Shown piece after piece: positions 25,651-32,785 of a stretch of DNA of 64,000 nt. Location: contig NZ_CP074151.1 in the NCBI RefSeq assembly GCF_019968765.1, positions 1 to 64,000 on the forward strand, read 5' to 3'. How positions within the stretch are numbered: position 1 is the stretch's first letter; each line of letters begins with the position of its first letter. The notes beneath the pieces were generated by a model. It was given only the letters and a program-made list of their open reading frames with translations, searched no databases and was not told the origin of the DNA. The position numbers and the translations under genes were made by a program. Source of the stretch: Enterobacter sp. JBIWA008. GTDB taxonomy: Bacteria > Pseudomonadota > Gammaproteobacteria > Enterobacterales > Enterobacteriaceae.

Positions 25651-25728
25651 CTAAGTGTGACATGGTTAAGGCTGGAACACCGGGAAGCCTACAACCGGGG
25701 GCTTTCGCCTCCTTAACCACGTCACGGT
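25651..25728 (-). ncRNA. c4: C4-type antisense RNA
   Basis: The 78-nt segment in the icd leader folds with a closing stem GGTTAAGG (25718-25711) / CCTTAACC (25671-25664) around inner hairpins including GGCGAAAGCC. It contains GTTCCAG at 25678-25672. The complementary CTGGAAC occurs twice downstream on the same transcript (25648-25642 and 25627-25621), the second just before the icd ribosome site. P1 C4 RNA is about 77 nt, lies upstream of icd/ant and pairs in this way to stop their translation. Confidence 0.75.
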
Positions 25729-25813
25729 GCACATGATACGCAAGTGAATGGTTATTGTCTTCCCGATGTTCCTAATTTATTGGCAAAAACTTTATTGCAT
25801 CGCCAATGTGCAC

Positions 25814-25842
25814 ATTGTACACACATAAAATATATATGTCAA
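25814..25842 (-). promoter_or_regulatory. Promoter of the C4-icd transcript
   Basis: Minus strand TTGACA (25842-25837), 17 bp, TACAAT (25819-25814): a near-consensus sigma70 promoter. It corresponds to the P1 immI promoter driving c4-icd-ant. The C1-like operator abuts its -35 box. Confidence 0.8.
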
Positions 25843-25844
25843 TA

Positions 25845-25860
25845 TTTTATGTTAGAAAAT
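25845..25860 (-). promoter_or_regulatory. C1-like operator motif (copy 4) at the immI-like promoter
   Basis: Minus strand TTTTCTAACATAAAA directly upstream of the C4-icd -35 box. The stop codon of ref lies within it. P1 has C1 operators at the same promoter. Confidence 0.68.
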
Positions 25861-26470
25861 TGCATTGTTTATAAACAATAGCCAGCAATGCAGCTTCAGA
25901 AGCATTAAGGCGGGCAAACTCACTCTTGCCGCCGGTAATCCCATCTGCATGAACCGGGACAAGCCAAGGGTGTTTGTGCCTCATCTCTATTGGCGCGGCG
26001 TACTGGTGATGCCAATTACATAGAGGGAGCACCTTCTTATGTGCGTCTGGCGCGGTACGACCATCAATATGGTGTAGGACAATAACTGGGCTATATACTC
26101 CGTGCAGCGCACATGCAGCACATGGAAGCTTTGCGATCGCTTCCTGGTAGCGCTTCTCCTCTGCTGTGGGCGATCGACCTTTCAGACCTCGCGAAGAAGA
26201 GCGACGCGGGGGCGATATAGCTTGCGTCTGAATGGACGCCTTTTCCCTAGCTTTCTCGCGTGCCTTGTCTTGCTGTAGCTGCAACTTCTCCCGACACTTA
26301 TCCCTGTATTCCGGGCTGGCAATTTTCTCCCTGTGTCTCTTCAAAGCTCTATCTGCAGCGGCTCGCTTTTTTTCTTGTTGCTGTGCCTGCCAGGCAGGAT
26401 CTGAAAGCTTGAGTTTCATTTTCGCGCGCTGCTTTTCTCTCTGTTTTCCCCACTGCGTTTGCTCTGCCAT
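25847..26470 (-). CDS. ref: Ref-type RecA-dependent nuclease
   Basis: 207 aa. The N-terminal 95 residues are Lys/Arg/Gln-rich and probably disordered. The C-terminal HNH-like domain carries SRGLKGRSPTAEEKRYQEAIAKLPCAACALHGV, LHHIDGRTAP, KKVLPLCNWHHQYAAP and HPWLVPVHADGITGGK, which is the P1 Ref pattern. Ref makes targeted double-strand breaks at RecA-paired DNA, and P1 ref is C1-repressed. Here a C1-like operator at 26536 is 66 bp before its start and another overlaps its stop. Confidence 0.95.
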   Translation of the reverse strand: MAEQTQWGKQREKQRAKMKLKLSDPAWQAQQQEKKRAAADRALKRHREKIASPEYRDKCREKLQLQQDKAREKAREKASIQTQAISPPRRSSSRGLKGRSPTAEEKRYQEAIAKLPCAACALHGVYSPVIVLHHIDGRTAPDAHKKVLPLCNWHHQYAAPIEMRHKHPWLVPVHADGITGGKSEFARLNASEAALLAIVYKQCNFLT

Positions 26471-26535
26471 TCCTTATCCCGGTTATCAATATTCAGACCG
26501 ATATGATGGATCAGAATCCAAATATTAAAAATAGA

Positions 26536-26550
26536 TTTTCTAACATAAAA
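26536..26550 (+). promoter_or_regulatory. C1-like operator motif (copy 5)
   Basis: TTTTCTAACATAAAA between ref (-) and the small (+) gene at 26596, so it could serve both directions. Confidence 0.62.
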
Positions 26551-26595
26551 GATAATTTGATATGATTTCGATCCGATTCGAAAAGAGGGTTAGCC

Positions 26596-26748
26596 ATGCT
26601 CATAGCAATCCATGCCTTTCTAAACAGTCTCGCAGGAGCCTCGCTGTATCAGCTGGAGTTGATCTATAGCCTGTCTGCGGTAGAGGCGTGTTTTGAGCTG
26701 TATGTATTGGTTATGGCCGCTCTCGCAATTAAAGGAAAACTACGATGA
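26596..26748 (+). CDS. Small hydrophobic protein
   Basis: 50 aa from ATG 26596 (AGAGGG upstream), overlapping the next gene by 4 nt (ATGA). It is largely hydrophobic and acidic (ASLYQLELIYSLSAVEACFELY, then LVMAALAIKGKLR), so it may be a membrane or amphipathic peptide. First gene of a four-gene (+) operon behind a C1-like operator. Not recognised. Confidence 0.6.
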   Translation: MLIAIHAFLNSLAGASLYQLELIYSLSAVEACFELYVLVMAALAIKGKLR

Positions 26749-26987
26749 ACACCCAGCAAACAGTTTTAACCACGAACTTAGTTAGTCGCGTTGAAGGTGA
26801 GGTGGCTTGTATCTGCCCTCATTGCAAGCGACCGGCCTTCTTATCTGCCTCCCGACTCAATGATGTTCGCGGCGAGCAGTTCAAACATAAAGATGTGGTT
26901 AATCTCAGGACACGGGCACGTTGCAATGGGGTGTTTGAGGTTAGTAGCACGGCAAAATACGACGGTTCTCTCTTCAACGTTGCTTAA
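26745..26987 (+). CDS. Small zinc-ribbon protein
   Basis: 80 aa. Contains CICPHCKRPAF and a later single Cys (RARCNGVF), fitting a zinc ribbon with a CxxC knuckle. Similar short proteins (Ogr/Delta-like transcription activators) exist in phages and have the same CPxC..R..S order, so a small transcriptional regulator is possible. Coupled to the preceding gene. Confidence 0.6.
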   Translation: MNTQQTVLTTNLVSRVEGEVACICPHCKRPAFLSASRLNDVRGEQFKHKDVVNLRTRARCNGVFEVSSTAKYDGSLFNVA

Positions 26988-27001
26988 TAGGAGACTCATA
27001 T

Positions 27002-27178
27002 ATGGCAGATTTCGCGTCGACTAAATACACAGCCACCTTTGATGAATGGCACGAACAACTGATGAATTACGCTGATTTACGTGGTGGAAGCGCGGCTGAT
27101 GCAGATGCCTGGCGAGAAGACTATGAGGCAGGAAAAACACCGGTAGTGGCTTACTGTGATGAGTGGGGTGAAGATTAA
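27002..27178 (+). CDS. Small acidic unknown protein
   Basis: 58 aa from ATG 27002 behind AGGAGAC. Acidic and aromatic (TFDEWHEQLMNYADLRGG, VVAYCDEWGED), soluble by composition. Its stop overlaps the next start (TAATG). Function unknown. Too acidic to bind DNA unaided. Confidence 0.6.
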   Translation: MADFASTKYTATFDEWHEQLMNYADLRGGSAADADAWREDYEAGKTPVVAYCDEWGED

Positions 27179-27471
27179 TGTCCGACCTCCAGTTAGCCGT
27201 TAAGGGGGTTTATTTTGACGCAATGCAAACTGGGGAGAAGGTGGAAGAATACCGCCTTGTTAGTCCTTACTGGATTAATCGGTTGATGTCGGGATTTAAA
27301 CAACGCAACTATGACCGCCTGATCATTACCCGGGGCTACCCAAAGCGTGATGACCTCAGCAAGCGGATTGTTGTTCCGTATAACGGTTATGAAATTAAGT
27401 TCATCACACATGAGCATTTCGGCCCCGACCCGGTGAAAGTTTTTGCGATTAAGATAAACCTACAACCTTAA
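27178..27471 (+). CDS. ASCH-domain protein
   Basis: 97 aa with the ASCH-family order AVKGVYFDAMQTGEKVEEYRLVSPYW, RLIITRGYPKRDD and a final FGPDPVKVFAIKI. ASCH folds resemble PUA RNA-binding domains and are common as single-domain phage proteins. Likely RNA or modified-nucleotide binding; the ligand is unknown. Last gene of the operon, followed by a GC-rich hairpin at 27486-27508. Confidence 0.8.
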   Translation: MSDLQLAVKGVYFDAMQTGEKVEEYRLVSPYWINRLMSGFKQRNYDRLIITRGYPKRDDLSKRIVVPYNGYEIKFITHEHFGPDPVKVFAIKINLQP

Positions 27472-27485
27472 CTATCCGCCTAACA

Positions 27486-27508
27486 ACCATCCGGGAGCTC
27501 CGGATGGC
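27486..27508. terminator. GC-rich hairpin, possible terminator
   Basis: CCATCCGGGAGCTCCGGATGG-type stem with no clear U tract; it follows the ASCH gene. Confidence 0.4.
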
Positions 27509-27559
27509 TCCTCCTGCGCACGTCGTGCATATTTATTTTACCCCAACTATTGAAAGTGA

Positions 27560-27575
27560 TTTTCTAACACATTAT
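27560..27575 (+). promoter_or_regulatory. C1-like operator motif (copy 6)
   Basis: TTTTCTAACACATTAT about 35 nt before the start of the 27611 gene, overlapping a TTATAT -10-like sequence. Confidence 0.58.
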
Positions 27576-27610
27576 ATTTTTAACCGGAGCAAATTGAAGC
27601 CGAGTTAAAT

Positions 27611-28606
27611 ATGAGTGCAATCATCACCCCCTTCGTACAAAAAGAAACCGGCGTTGCTGTGTTCTCGGTGGACTCAGCCACCAGCAACATGATCAAGAGC
27701 GCTGAACGGTTTCTGTTAACCCCATTGCCAAAAGAGCAGGTAAAAGACACTCCTGACGGTTTTGTCGATCTGAACTACTCGCTGGTGGCCAATGAAACGC
27801 TAAAGCCATTTTTTGAAAGTGAACGCGTATTCGACTCCCTTGGCGGTCAACCCTCTGTTATGGACTGGGTGCAACGCAGTGTGCATACCTGCCAGGCAGA
27901 AAGCCCGGAGGATTGTGATAACAAACTAACTACGCATTTTCACAACGGCTCTGCTGTGCGTTTGTGCTGGTATCACGACAATGAATATTTGATGCGGGGT
28001 TATAACCGCCTCAATGAAGTTTTGCAGCGAAATAGAGCCAACTGGATCATGTCATGGGCGAACAGCGAAATGAGGCTGGAGCCCGGCCGTGACATTAGTC
28101 TTATCGAACTAACGTTTTGGGCACTGCGTCGCGGATTCAAAGACCAGCTACCCCAAGAAGCTGGACGCATCGCCCTATGCAAGCCAGTAGAAGAGTTCCC
28201 GACAGGCACCATGCGTGAATCCGATATCGTTTGGACCTATGGAGTCAATGAGCTGGTGGAGCAGCTGGCGGACAAGATTACAGAAATCGAAGTTGATGAA
28301 GATTCCGGCTTGCTCTACATGGCCAGACCAAAAATCCAGTTGGGAAAAAGCGCAGCCTATCGCCGGTTTATCGTCTCTCGCCCCTGTGTAGGTTGCTCTG
28401 GTGAGGTTAATCGCCCCTTCATGTACCGCGCACGCGGTTTAAACGAACACGATCGTTGGTGTGTTCCCCTTTGCGATAAATGCGCCCACGACGCCGCTAA
28501 GGACGTCAGGGGATGGGAAGCCGCACACGGCAAGCGTCTGTATGTTCTCGCTAACCAGATATTCGACTTTGCCATCGAGCATGGCGTGATCAACTTCAAT
28601 AACTGA
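27611..28606 (+). CDS. DUF968-like protein with altered HNH site
   Basis: 331 aa. The central CWYHDNEYL, NRANWIMSWAN, LSLIELTFWALRRGFKDQLPQEAGRIAL-like region and SDIVW are typical of DUF968 (lambdoid YbcN-type) proteins. The C-terminal part SRPCVGCSGEVNRP ... CVPLCDKCAHDAAKDVRGWE has the metal Cys pairs. The usual PHH of the HNH motif is replaced by RPFMY, and the later HH by CAH. Cleavage activity may be lost while DNA binding remains. First of a long (+) accessory operon. Confidence 0.75.
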   Translation: MSAIITPFVQKETGVAVFSVDSATSNMIKSAERFLLTPLPKEQVKDTPDGFVDLNYSLVANETLKPFFESERVFDSLGGQPSVMDWVQRSVHTCQAESPEDCDNKLTTHFHNGSAVRLCWYHDNEYLMRGYNRLNEVLQRNRANWIMSWANSEMRLEPGRDISLIELTFWALRRGFKDQLPQEAGRIALCKPVEEFPTGTMRESDIVWTYGVNELVEQLADKITEIEVDEDSGLLYMARPKIQLGKSAAYRRFIVSRPCVGCSGEVNRPFMYRARGLNEHDRWCVPLCDKCAHDAAKDVRGWEAAHGKRLYVLANQIFDFAIEHGVINFNN

Positions 28607-28615
28607 GGGATCAGT

Positions 28616-29251
28616 ATGCAGCAGCGTTTTTACATGATGTGCTTGCGTGAAACTGTGGGCACGAATGCTTCATTCCATCGCAAAGATGGCCATGGCTACA
28701 GTAGCGATATCGATGCCGCCCATGTCTACACACTGAGCGAAGCGCAAAACAACTGGGAGAAAGGAAGGAGTATCGATCAGCCTATCTCAGCTGAGTGCGT
28801 AGATGCTCTGGCCGTTTGGCACGTAGACCACCAGCTAATTCCGCATGAGACGGTGGAAGAAGAAGGCTGTAGTCAATACGTGGCCTTCCTGAAAGGGGAA
28901 TGGGACGGAAATGATGTGTATTGGCTCGCCGGTACCGAGCGCCCTACTACCGACTTCAGTAAAGCCTACATTCATCCGTTCCCGGTGAAGTCTAGCGAGG
29001 GCGTTGTATGGCTCCCATATCACCTCGTAGCTGCAGTCAAACGCCGTACCTTCAACATCCACCTCCTCGACCGTCGGAAGATGATCCAAGCGCCTGGGCT
29101 TCGTATGCCTAAGTGGCTGAAGCTTCAAAACCGCCGCCGTAGCGCTTCAGGTAAGGTTCGTTGGAATTGCCCCAGCTGCGGCCGTATCTCATGGCAACTA
29201 AATCCCTATGACTTTGACGGTTGCTCAAACCTCAGCTGCAGGGGGACGTGA
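28616..29251 (+). CDS. Unknown protein with C-terminal zinc ribbon
   Basis: 211 aa. The N-terminal 150 residues are of unknown fold with many His/Asp/Trp. The C-terminus carries WNCPSCGRISWQL ... DGCSNLSCRGT (CxxC and CxxxxC), a zinc ribbon. It overlaps the next start (TGATG). Probably nucleic-acid binding; no catalytic motif is evident. Confidence 0.6.
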   Translation: MQQRFYMMCLRETVGTNASFHRKDGHGYSSDIDAAHVYTLSEAQNNWEKGRSIDQPISAECVDALAVWHVDHQLIPHETVEEEGCSQYVAFLKGEWDGNDVYWLAGTERPTTDFSKAYIHPFPVKSSEGVVWLPYHLVAAVKRRTFNIHLLDRRKMIQAPGLRMPKWLKLQNRRRSASGKVRWNCPSCGRISWQLNPYDFDGCSNLSCRGT

Positions 29252-29562
29252 TGGCCAGCGCCAATCTTTGGGCGATCGTCCGGGCTATTCAACGCGACGG
29301 GGAGATCACCCCACGTAAGGTGTGCCGTTTGCTGGGTTGCTCAAGCAAAAAGGCAAGCCGCATGCTTGAGCACTTGGAGTCAGCTGGTGCTGTTAAGAAC
29401 GTTGGCCAACGCGGTCACCCAGTATTCAGGATGCGGCCAGGCGGGGAAACAAGAATTAAGCCAATGCTGGTGGCGCGCGAGCTACCCAGCATCACCGAGA
29501 TTTGCCGCAAGAACTGGCGCGGCTACCAAATTCACAAAATCATCGGGAGTACGAGAACATGA
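29251..29562 (+). CDS. Small winged-helix DNA-binding protein
   Basis: 103 aa from ATG 29251 (GGGGG upstream); a longer frame from 29221 lacks a site. A winged helix is visible: GEITPRKVCRLLGCSSKKASRMLEHLESAGAVKNVGQRGHPVFRM. Likely a regulator of the accessory operon or a replication accessory. Overlaps both neighbours by a few bases. Confidence 0.65.
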   Translation: MASANLWAIVRAIQRDGEITPRKVCRLLGCSSKKASRMLEHLESAGAVKNVGQRGHPVFRMRPGGETRIKPMLVARELPSITEICRKNWRGYQIHKIIGSTRT

Positions 29563-29975
29563 CACCCAATATACAGGCGTACCGCGCTGACGGTGGCGAT
29601 ATTGGCACTGACCGCATTAAAGAAATAGCCAATAACCCATACGGTGACGAAGAGAAATGCTGGCTAGCTAAACGCGTGCTGGCACTGCTGGATGAACTGG
29701 AAGCCAAAGACAAAGCATGGTCAGCACAGGACAACCACATCAACCAGCAGGCTGATCGAATTGAATCGCTGGAGAAGAAGAATGGTGAGCTGGGCAGGGC
29801 GCTTGGAGCAGCAGAGAAGCTGATTGCTGAGCTGCAGGCGCGGGATATCACCATCAAACAGCATGCACAGGCTTTATTTGAGGCAATAGCAAACCCGTCT
29901 GACCATTACGTACCTGCATACGCTCGGTGTTTAAGAGAAGCGTTGAATGGCACTAGCACCGGTAAAGGAGAGTGA
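29559..29975 (+). CDS. Coiled-coil phage accessory protein (Ead/Ea22-like)
   Basis: 138 aa from ATG 29559, which overlaps the stop of the winged-helix gene. The central DNHINQQADRIESLEKKNGELGRALGAAEKLIAELQA coiled coil and the start IQAYRADGGDIGTDRIKEIANN resemble Ead/Ea22-type phage proteins, a mosaic family without a known activity. The last codons overlap the next gene. Confidence 0.65.
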   Translation: MTPNIQAYRADGGDIGTDRIKEIANNPYGDEEKCWLAKRVLALLDELEAKDKAWSAQDNHINQQADRIESLEKKNGELGRALGAAEKLIAELQARDITIKQHAQALFEAIANPSDHYVPAYARCLREALNGTSTGKGE

Positions 29976-29977
29976 GC

Positions 29978-30241
29978 ATGGTTAAGTTGACCAAAAAAGA
30001 ACAGGCGTGGGTCGATGAATTGCAAGAGGTCCTCGACCGTTGCCCATCACCGAAAAAAATCGGTTTTTACACCATCGGCGATCCGAATATTCACCTTTAT
30101 GACCTGCGCAAATACAAAGAAGTTGAAGAGGCGCTGGACACGGGAAAAGCGTCTGACTGGTCTCCGGCTTGCCGTGTGGCAGGGGCGCATATTGAAGGGA
30201 CGATCGATTTCCCATCGCCAGTTGAAAGCACAGCAGGATGA
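29978..30241 (+). CDS. Unknown 87-aa protein
   Basis: ATG 29978 has AGGAGAG upstream; a GTG at 29972 would add two residues. Starts VKLTKKEQAWVDELQEVLDRCPSPKKIGFYTIGDPNIHLYD, a short alpha/beta domain common among enterophage accessory genes. No enzyme motif. Function unknown. Confidence 0.58.
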   Translation: MVKLTKKEQAWVDELQEVLDRCPSPKKIGFYTIGDPNIHLYDLRKYKEVEEALDTGKASDWSPACRVAGAHIEGTIDFPSPVESTAG

Positions 30242-30251
30242 GGGCTAACCC

Positions 30252-31226
30252 ATGAGCACTATTACCAGCGAATTCACCAAAGAGCAGTTACAGCAAATCG
30301 AAGCCGCAGCGAAAGAAGTCTTGTGGCCTGTCGTGTGGTCGGAAAAGAAAGCGCGTGAGCACTTCAACGGAAAGATAACTCCTGAGGTGGTTCTGGGGCT
30401 GGCGCGTATTGCAATGGCAGCAACAGTTGAGCCCCTGTATCAATACCGAATTCGAAATGGCTACAACGGACAGGTAACAGAGTGGCAAACCATTAGACGT
30501 GACCAGGTTGATTTTGTTTTGAAAGCTCAGCCGCATAATATTGAGTTTCAAATTATCGCCCCGCCAGCTCCGATTCCTGATGTTTCCGCCGTCGCCCGCG
30601 CGGCGTTGGATTACATCGATGCACTTCCGGACGAAGTGGTAGCCAAGCTTCCTGCAATGCCTGGTTTCGATCGAGATTGGGCTGAAGAGATTCTGTCCAC
30701 GGTCGCCGCACCGGCGCAGAGAACGCTAGCCCTTGCGAACGAGACGATCGACTTTGAACGCCTGTGTGAAATCGCAGAAGAGGACAAAGGAAGCGACGTG
30801 GCGTTTGAATCTTCAATAATGGCGCGCATGCTAATTGGCGTGGCCATGAACAGCGAGCCGGTGGCGTATACTGATGCAGAGGAATTGCGTTTCCCGCATG
30901 CCACCAGCGACATGTGGCCCGCACCTCTTGGGCACGGTAGGGATGTTCCTCTATACACTGTACAGCAGCTTAACGATAGGGATAGGGCTGAACTCACGTC
31001 ATATCGTTGGCTGGTGGAGCGCCTTGAGGCAGCGCTCCGGCCTGATTGTCCCGCTTTTGATGCTGCATGCCGCGCATTATGGGAACGTGAACCACACAGG
31101 ATTTTGGAAAAGGCCGGTTATCCGATTGATTACGACTCTCAGCCACCAGCGATTAAAGCTGGCTTAAAGCGGCAGGTGTTAACGGTTTTAAGGACCGTGG
31201 AAAAGGAGGTGAGGGGTGAAGGCTGA
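30252..31226 (+). CDS. Mosaic accessory protein, unknown
   Basis: 324 aa. The segment EPVAYTDAEELRFP ... PLYTVQQL is typical of modular enterophage Ead/Ea22-like proteins whose ends are exchanged between phages. N-terminal QLQQIEAAAKEVLWPVVWS and C-terminal helices flank it. It overlaps the next gene by 11 nt. No defined activity. Confidence 0.6.
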   Translation: MSTITSEFTKEQLQQIEAAAKEVLWPVVWSEKKAREHFNGKITPEVVLGLARIAMAATVEPLYQYRIRNGYNGQVTEWQTIRRDQVDFVLKAQPHNIEFQIIAPPAPIPDVSAVARAALDYIDALPDEVVAKLPAMPGFDRDWAEEILSTVAAPAQRTLALANETIDFERLCEIAEEDKGSDVAFESSIMARMLIGVAMNSEPVAYTDAEELRFPHATSDMWPAPLGHGRDVPLYTVQQLNDRDRAELTSYRWLVERLEAALRPDCPAFDAACRALWEREPHRILEKAGYPIDYDSQPPAIKAGLKRQVLTVLRTVEKEVRGEG

Positions 31227-31407
31227 AATATCCATCGTTCGTCCGGGCGCATGCGATGACCATGAGATCAGGTTGATTATCCGGCTGGCACGCGGGAAAA
31301 CGATCACTGCCATCATGACGCCGGAAAACCTGGCATTAGCGCTGACAGGGAAATCAGATCTACCGGCAGAAATTTCCCTACGTAATGTGGATATAGTGGT
31401 GAAGTGA
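31216..31407 (+). CDS. Small unknown protein
   Basis: 63 aa starting with GTG 31216 behind GGTGAGGG, overlapping the preceding gene. Beta-rich (KAEISIVRPGACDDHEIRLII, ALTGKSDLPAEISLR). Last gene of the 27.6-31.4 kb operon, 17 nt before a strong terminator. Not recognised. Confidence 0.55.
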   Translation: MKAEISIVRPGACDDHEIRLIIRLARGKTITAIMTPENLALALTGKSDLPAEISLRNVDIVVK

Positions 31408-31423
31408 CCCATGTGACACGAGG

Positions 31424-31450
31424 AAAGGCCCAATATCTGGGCCTTTTTTT
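31424..31450. terminator. Rho-independent terminator
   Basis: AAAGGCCCA-atatc-TGGGCCTTTTTTT ends the (+) accessory operon; the reverse orientation could also end the toxin transcript. Confidence 0.85.
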
Positions 31451-31461
31451 ATTTGACGTAA

Positions 31462-31542
31462 TCACCGCTTGTTAATGTAGTCGATGATCGTCGTGATGAT
31501 GGCCACCAGCGGTGGCAGTATCTTCAGCAACAAACTAACCAT
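31462..31542 (-). CDS. Small hydrophobic toxin-like peptide B
   Basis: 26 aa from ATG 31542 with an excellent AGGAGG site 6 nt upstream. A single membrane span (LLLKILPPLVAIITTIID) ends in a basic YINKR tail. It is similar in length and layout to peptide A (31567), including the PxVAIIxT core, so the two look like tandem duplicates. Such peptides are typical type I toxins that depolarise the membrane. No named family is certain (TisB/DinQ/Ldr-like by properties). Confidence 0.6.
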   Translation of the reverse strand: MVSLLLKILPPLVAIITTIIDYINKR

Positions 31543-31566
31543 TTTCAGCCTCCTTGGGCTTCGGGG

Positions 31567-31653
31567 TTATCGGTCTTTCCAGTAACCCAGCAGCGTCATA
31601 ATGATGACCGCTACCGGATGCGCGAGTTTTAAAAACAACAGCAGCATTTGCAT
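31567..31653 (-). CDS. Small hydrophobic toxin-like peptide A
   Basis: 28 aa from ATG 31653 (AAGGA about 8 nt upstream; second ATG two codons on). Hydrophobic core LLLFLKLAHPVAVIIMTLLG, basic/aromatic end YWKDR. It precedes peptide B by 24 nt on the same strand. The roughly 240-nt leader before it can form hairpins and pairs with the divergent sRNA, the layout of type I toxin mRNAs. Confidence 0.6.
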   Translation of the reverse strand: MQMLLLFLKLAHPVAVIIMTLLGYWKDR

Positions 31654-31890
31654 GTTGAATCCTTACTTGATTTTCTCGCGCCTGGCTGCAAACACCCTTG
31701 GGCTTGCCTTTGCAGTTGCTGTATCGATAGTCGCCAGATACATTCAGCACGATTTCATGTTTGGGTGAGGCCTTCGAATCACCAAAAAACCTGCGCAGAA
31801 ATTTCGCTTTTAAATCATGTCCTAAACCCTTCTTAACCGTTAGGGAACCTTCAGAACGGTTCCAGCTGGCTTGAAGAATGCAGATCATTT
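31654..31890 (-). promoter_or_regulatory. Long structured 5' leader of the toxin mRNA
   Basis: No good gene is seen on either strand in this stretch; a 117-codon open frame on the minus strand covers it but ends through both peptide genes and looks incidental. It contains a hairpin GGAACC/GGTTCC (31844-31862). The reverse complement of AGTCGCCAGATACATT lies at 31729-31751, complementary to the divergent sRNA. Confidence 0.5.
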
Positions 31891-31905
31891 GTTTAAGCTA
31901 ACTTC

Positions 31906-31992
31906 AGTCGCCAGATACATTTGGCACGGTAAGCGGAGTTCGCACCTCCAGTTACCGATTGGAAGACCCGGTCTAATCAGCCGGGTTTTTTC
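31906..31992 (+). ncRNA. Divergent antitoxin sRNA candidate
   Basis: Plus-strand RNA of about 85 nt. Promoter-like TTGAAG (31871-31876), 17 bp, TAAGCT (31894-31899) puts the start near 31906. The first 23 nt (31906-31928) match the antisense of the toxin leader at 31729-31751: 21 Watson-Crick pairs plus two G-U wobbles. A hairpin (GGTAA/TTACC with GGAG/CTCC) and a terminator (ACCCGG/CCGGGT then T6, 31966-31992) follow. The layout resembles IstR-TisB and Orz-Zor. Confidence 0.55.
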
Positions 31993-32300
31993 ATTTCCGG
32001 CAGACATAAAAAATAAATGGAATAAATACTACATATAGGGATTTCAAAAATTATTTCCGCTATATGGTGAGTATTCTAGTATCGAATCTTTTCAGCACAA
32101 GGGTTGATTTTGACGTTAAATTGAGGTTGTGAAAGGGTAAAAAAGGCTAAGTCCTCGTACCGTAAGGCCTGGAAGACATGTCAATAATTAAGAAAAAAAA
32201 TTCAAAATTTGATCGAGTGTTGATTTATCTTTTGGTAGGTCATAATTGCGCAACATGACGTCGCGCAATCCCCTCAGTTTCATACCGAATTTTCGCTTTT
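31993..32300. other. A+T-rich gap without a supported gene
   Basis: About 300 bp, strongly A+T-rich. A small dyad (ATTGCGC / GCGCAAT, 32245-32269) lies near its right end. I see no convincing start with coding content. It may hold the promoter of an unseen RNA. Confidence 0.4.
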
Positions 32301-32618
32301 TTACCTTGTTGTTTGTTCCATACATTTCCGCCAGGCACTCCCCTCAACACCATTATCCACATACGTTGATATTGCATACGGAATACTCCTTATTTCGGTT
32401 GAAACGACTGCTCCATCACGAGCTGAGGTCGCGCGAGGTACTGAGGTCAACTTGTATTGACCGCTGATTCCTTTCGCTGCTTGAGCCTTCGATTCCGCCA
32501 GGATGGTCTTTGCGCATTGCTCCGCTGCTGCGAACTGCGGATCTTTCTCCGATTTATCCCCGCTGCAGGCTGAGAGGGTGATAACCAAAGCAGAGATGAA
32601 TAATTTTCTATTTATCAT
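32301..32618 (-). CDS. Small lipoprotein
   Basis: 105 aa with signal peptide and lipobox LSAC (MINRKLFISALVITLSAC), then a soluble domain with two Cys. Ser after Cys+1 suggests outer-membrane sorting. Possible roles are lysogenic conversion or entry exclusion. A single gene with its own upstream region. Not recognised by family. Confidence 0.72.
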   Translation of the reverse strand: MINRKLFISALVITLSACSGDKSEKDPQFAAAEQCAKTILAESKAQAAKGISGQYKLTSVPRATSARDGAVVSTEIRSIPYAISTYVDNGVEGSAWRKCMEQTTR

Positions 32619-32747
32619 TTTTTCGACCTAACGCTAATAAAAACAATAGACTACATCAAAATGCAGTGACGTAGAAGCGACCGCTGCGCTTTGTCGTTTG
32701 CTTACATCGCTCACTACACGATTTGGCTCAGTGCCTAGTATTGAATA

Positions 32748-32767
32748 TACTGTACATATATACAGTT
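32748..32767. promoter_or_regulatory. LexA (SOS) box
   Basis: TACTGTACATATATACAGTT: CTGT-N8-ACAG with an alternating A/T core, nearly the full E. coli consensus TACTGTATATATATACAGTA. It is 19 bp upstream of the 32786 gene and would repress it and the UmuD-like gene until DNA damage. Confidence 0.9.
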
Positions 32768-32785
32768 AATTCGCGTGAGGCCGTT

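Noticed and set aside
31535..31888. A 117-codon minus-strand frame over the toxin leader
   Set aside because: It overlaps both small peptides in another frame, has no ribosome site, and the segment is better explained as a structured leader with an antisense target.
31909..31965. A tRNA in the sRNA region
   Set aside because: A GGAG-TTCGCAC-CTCC hairpin mimics a T-arm, but no D-arm, anticodon arm or acceptor stem can be built.
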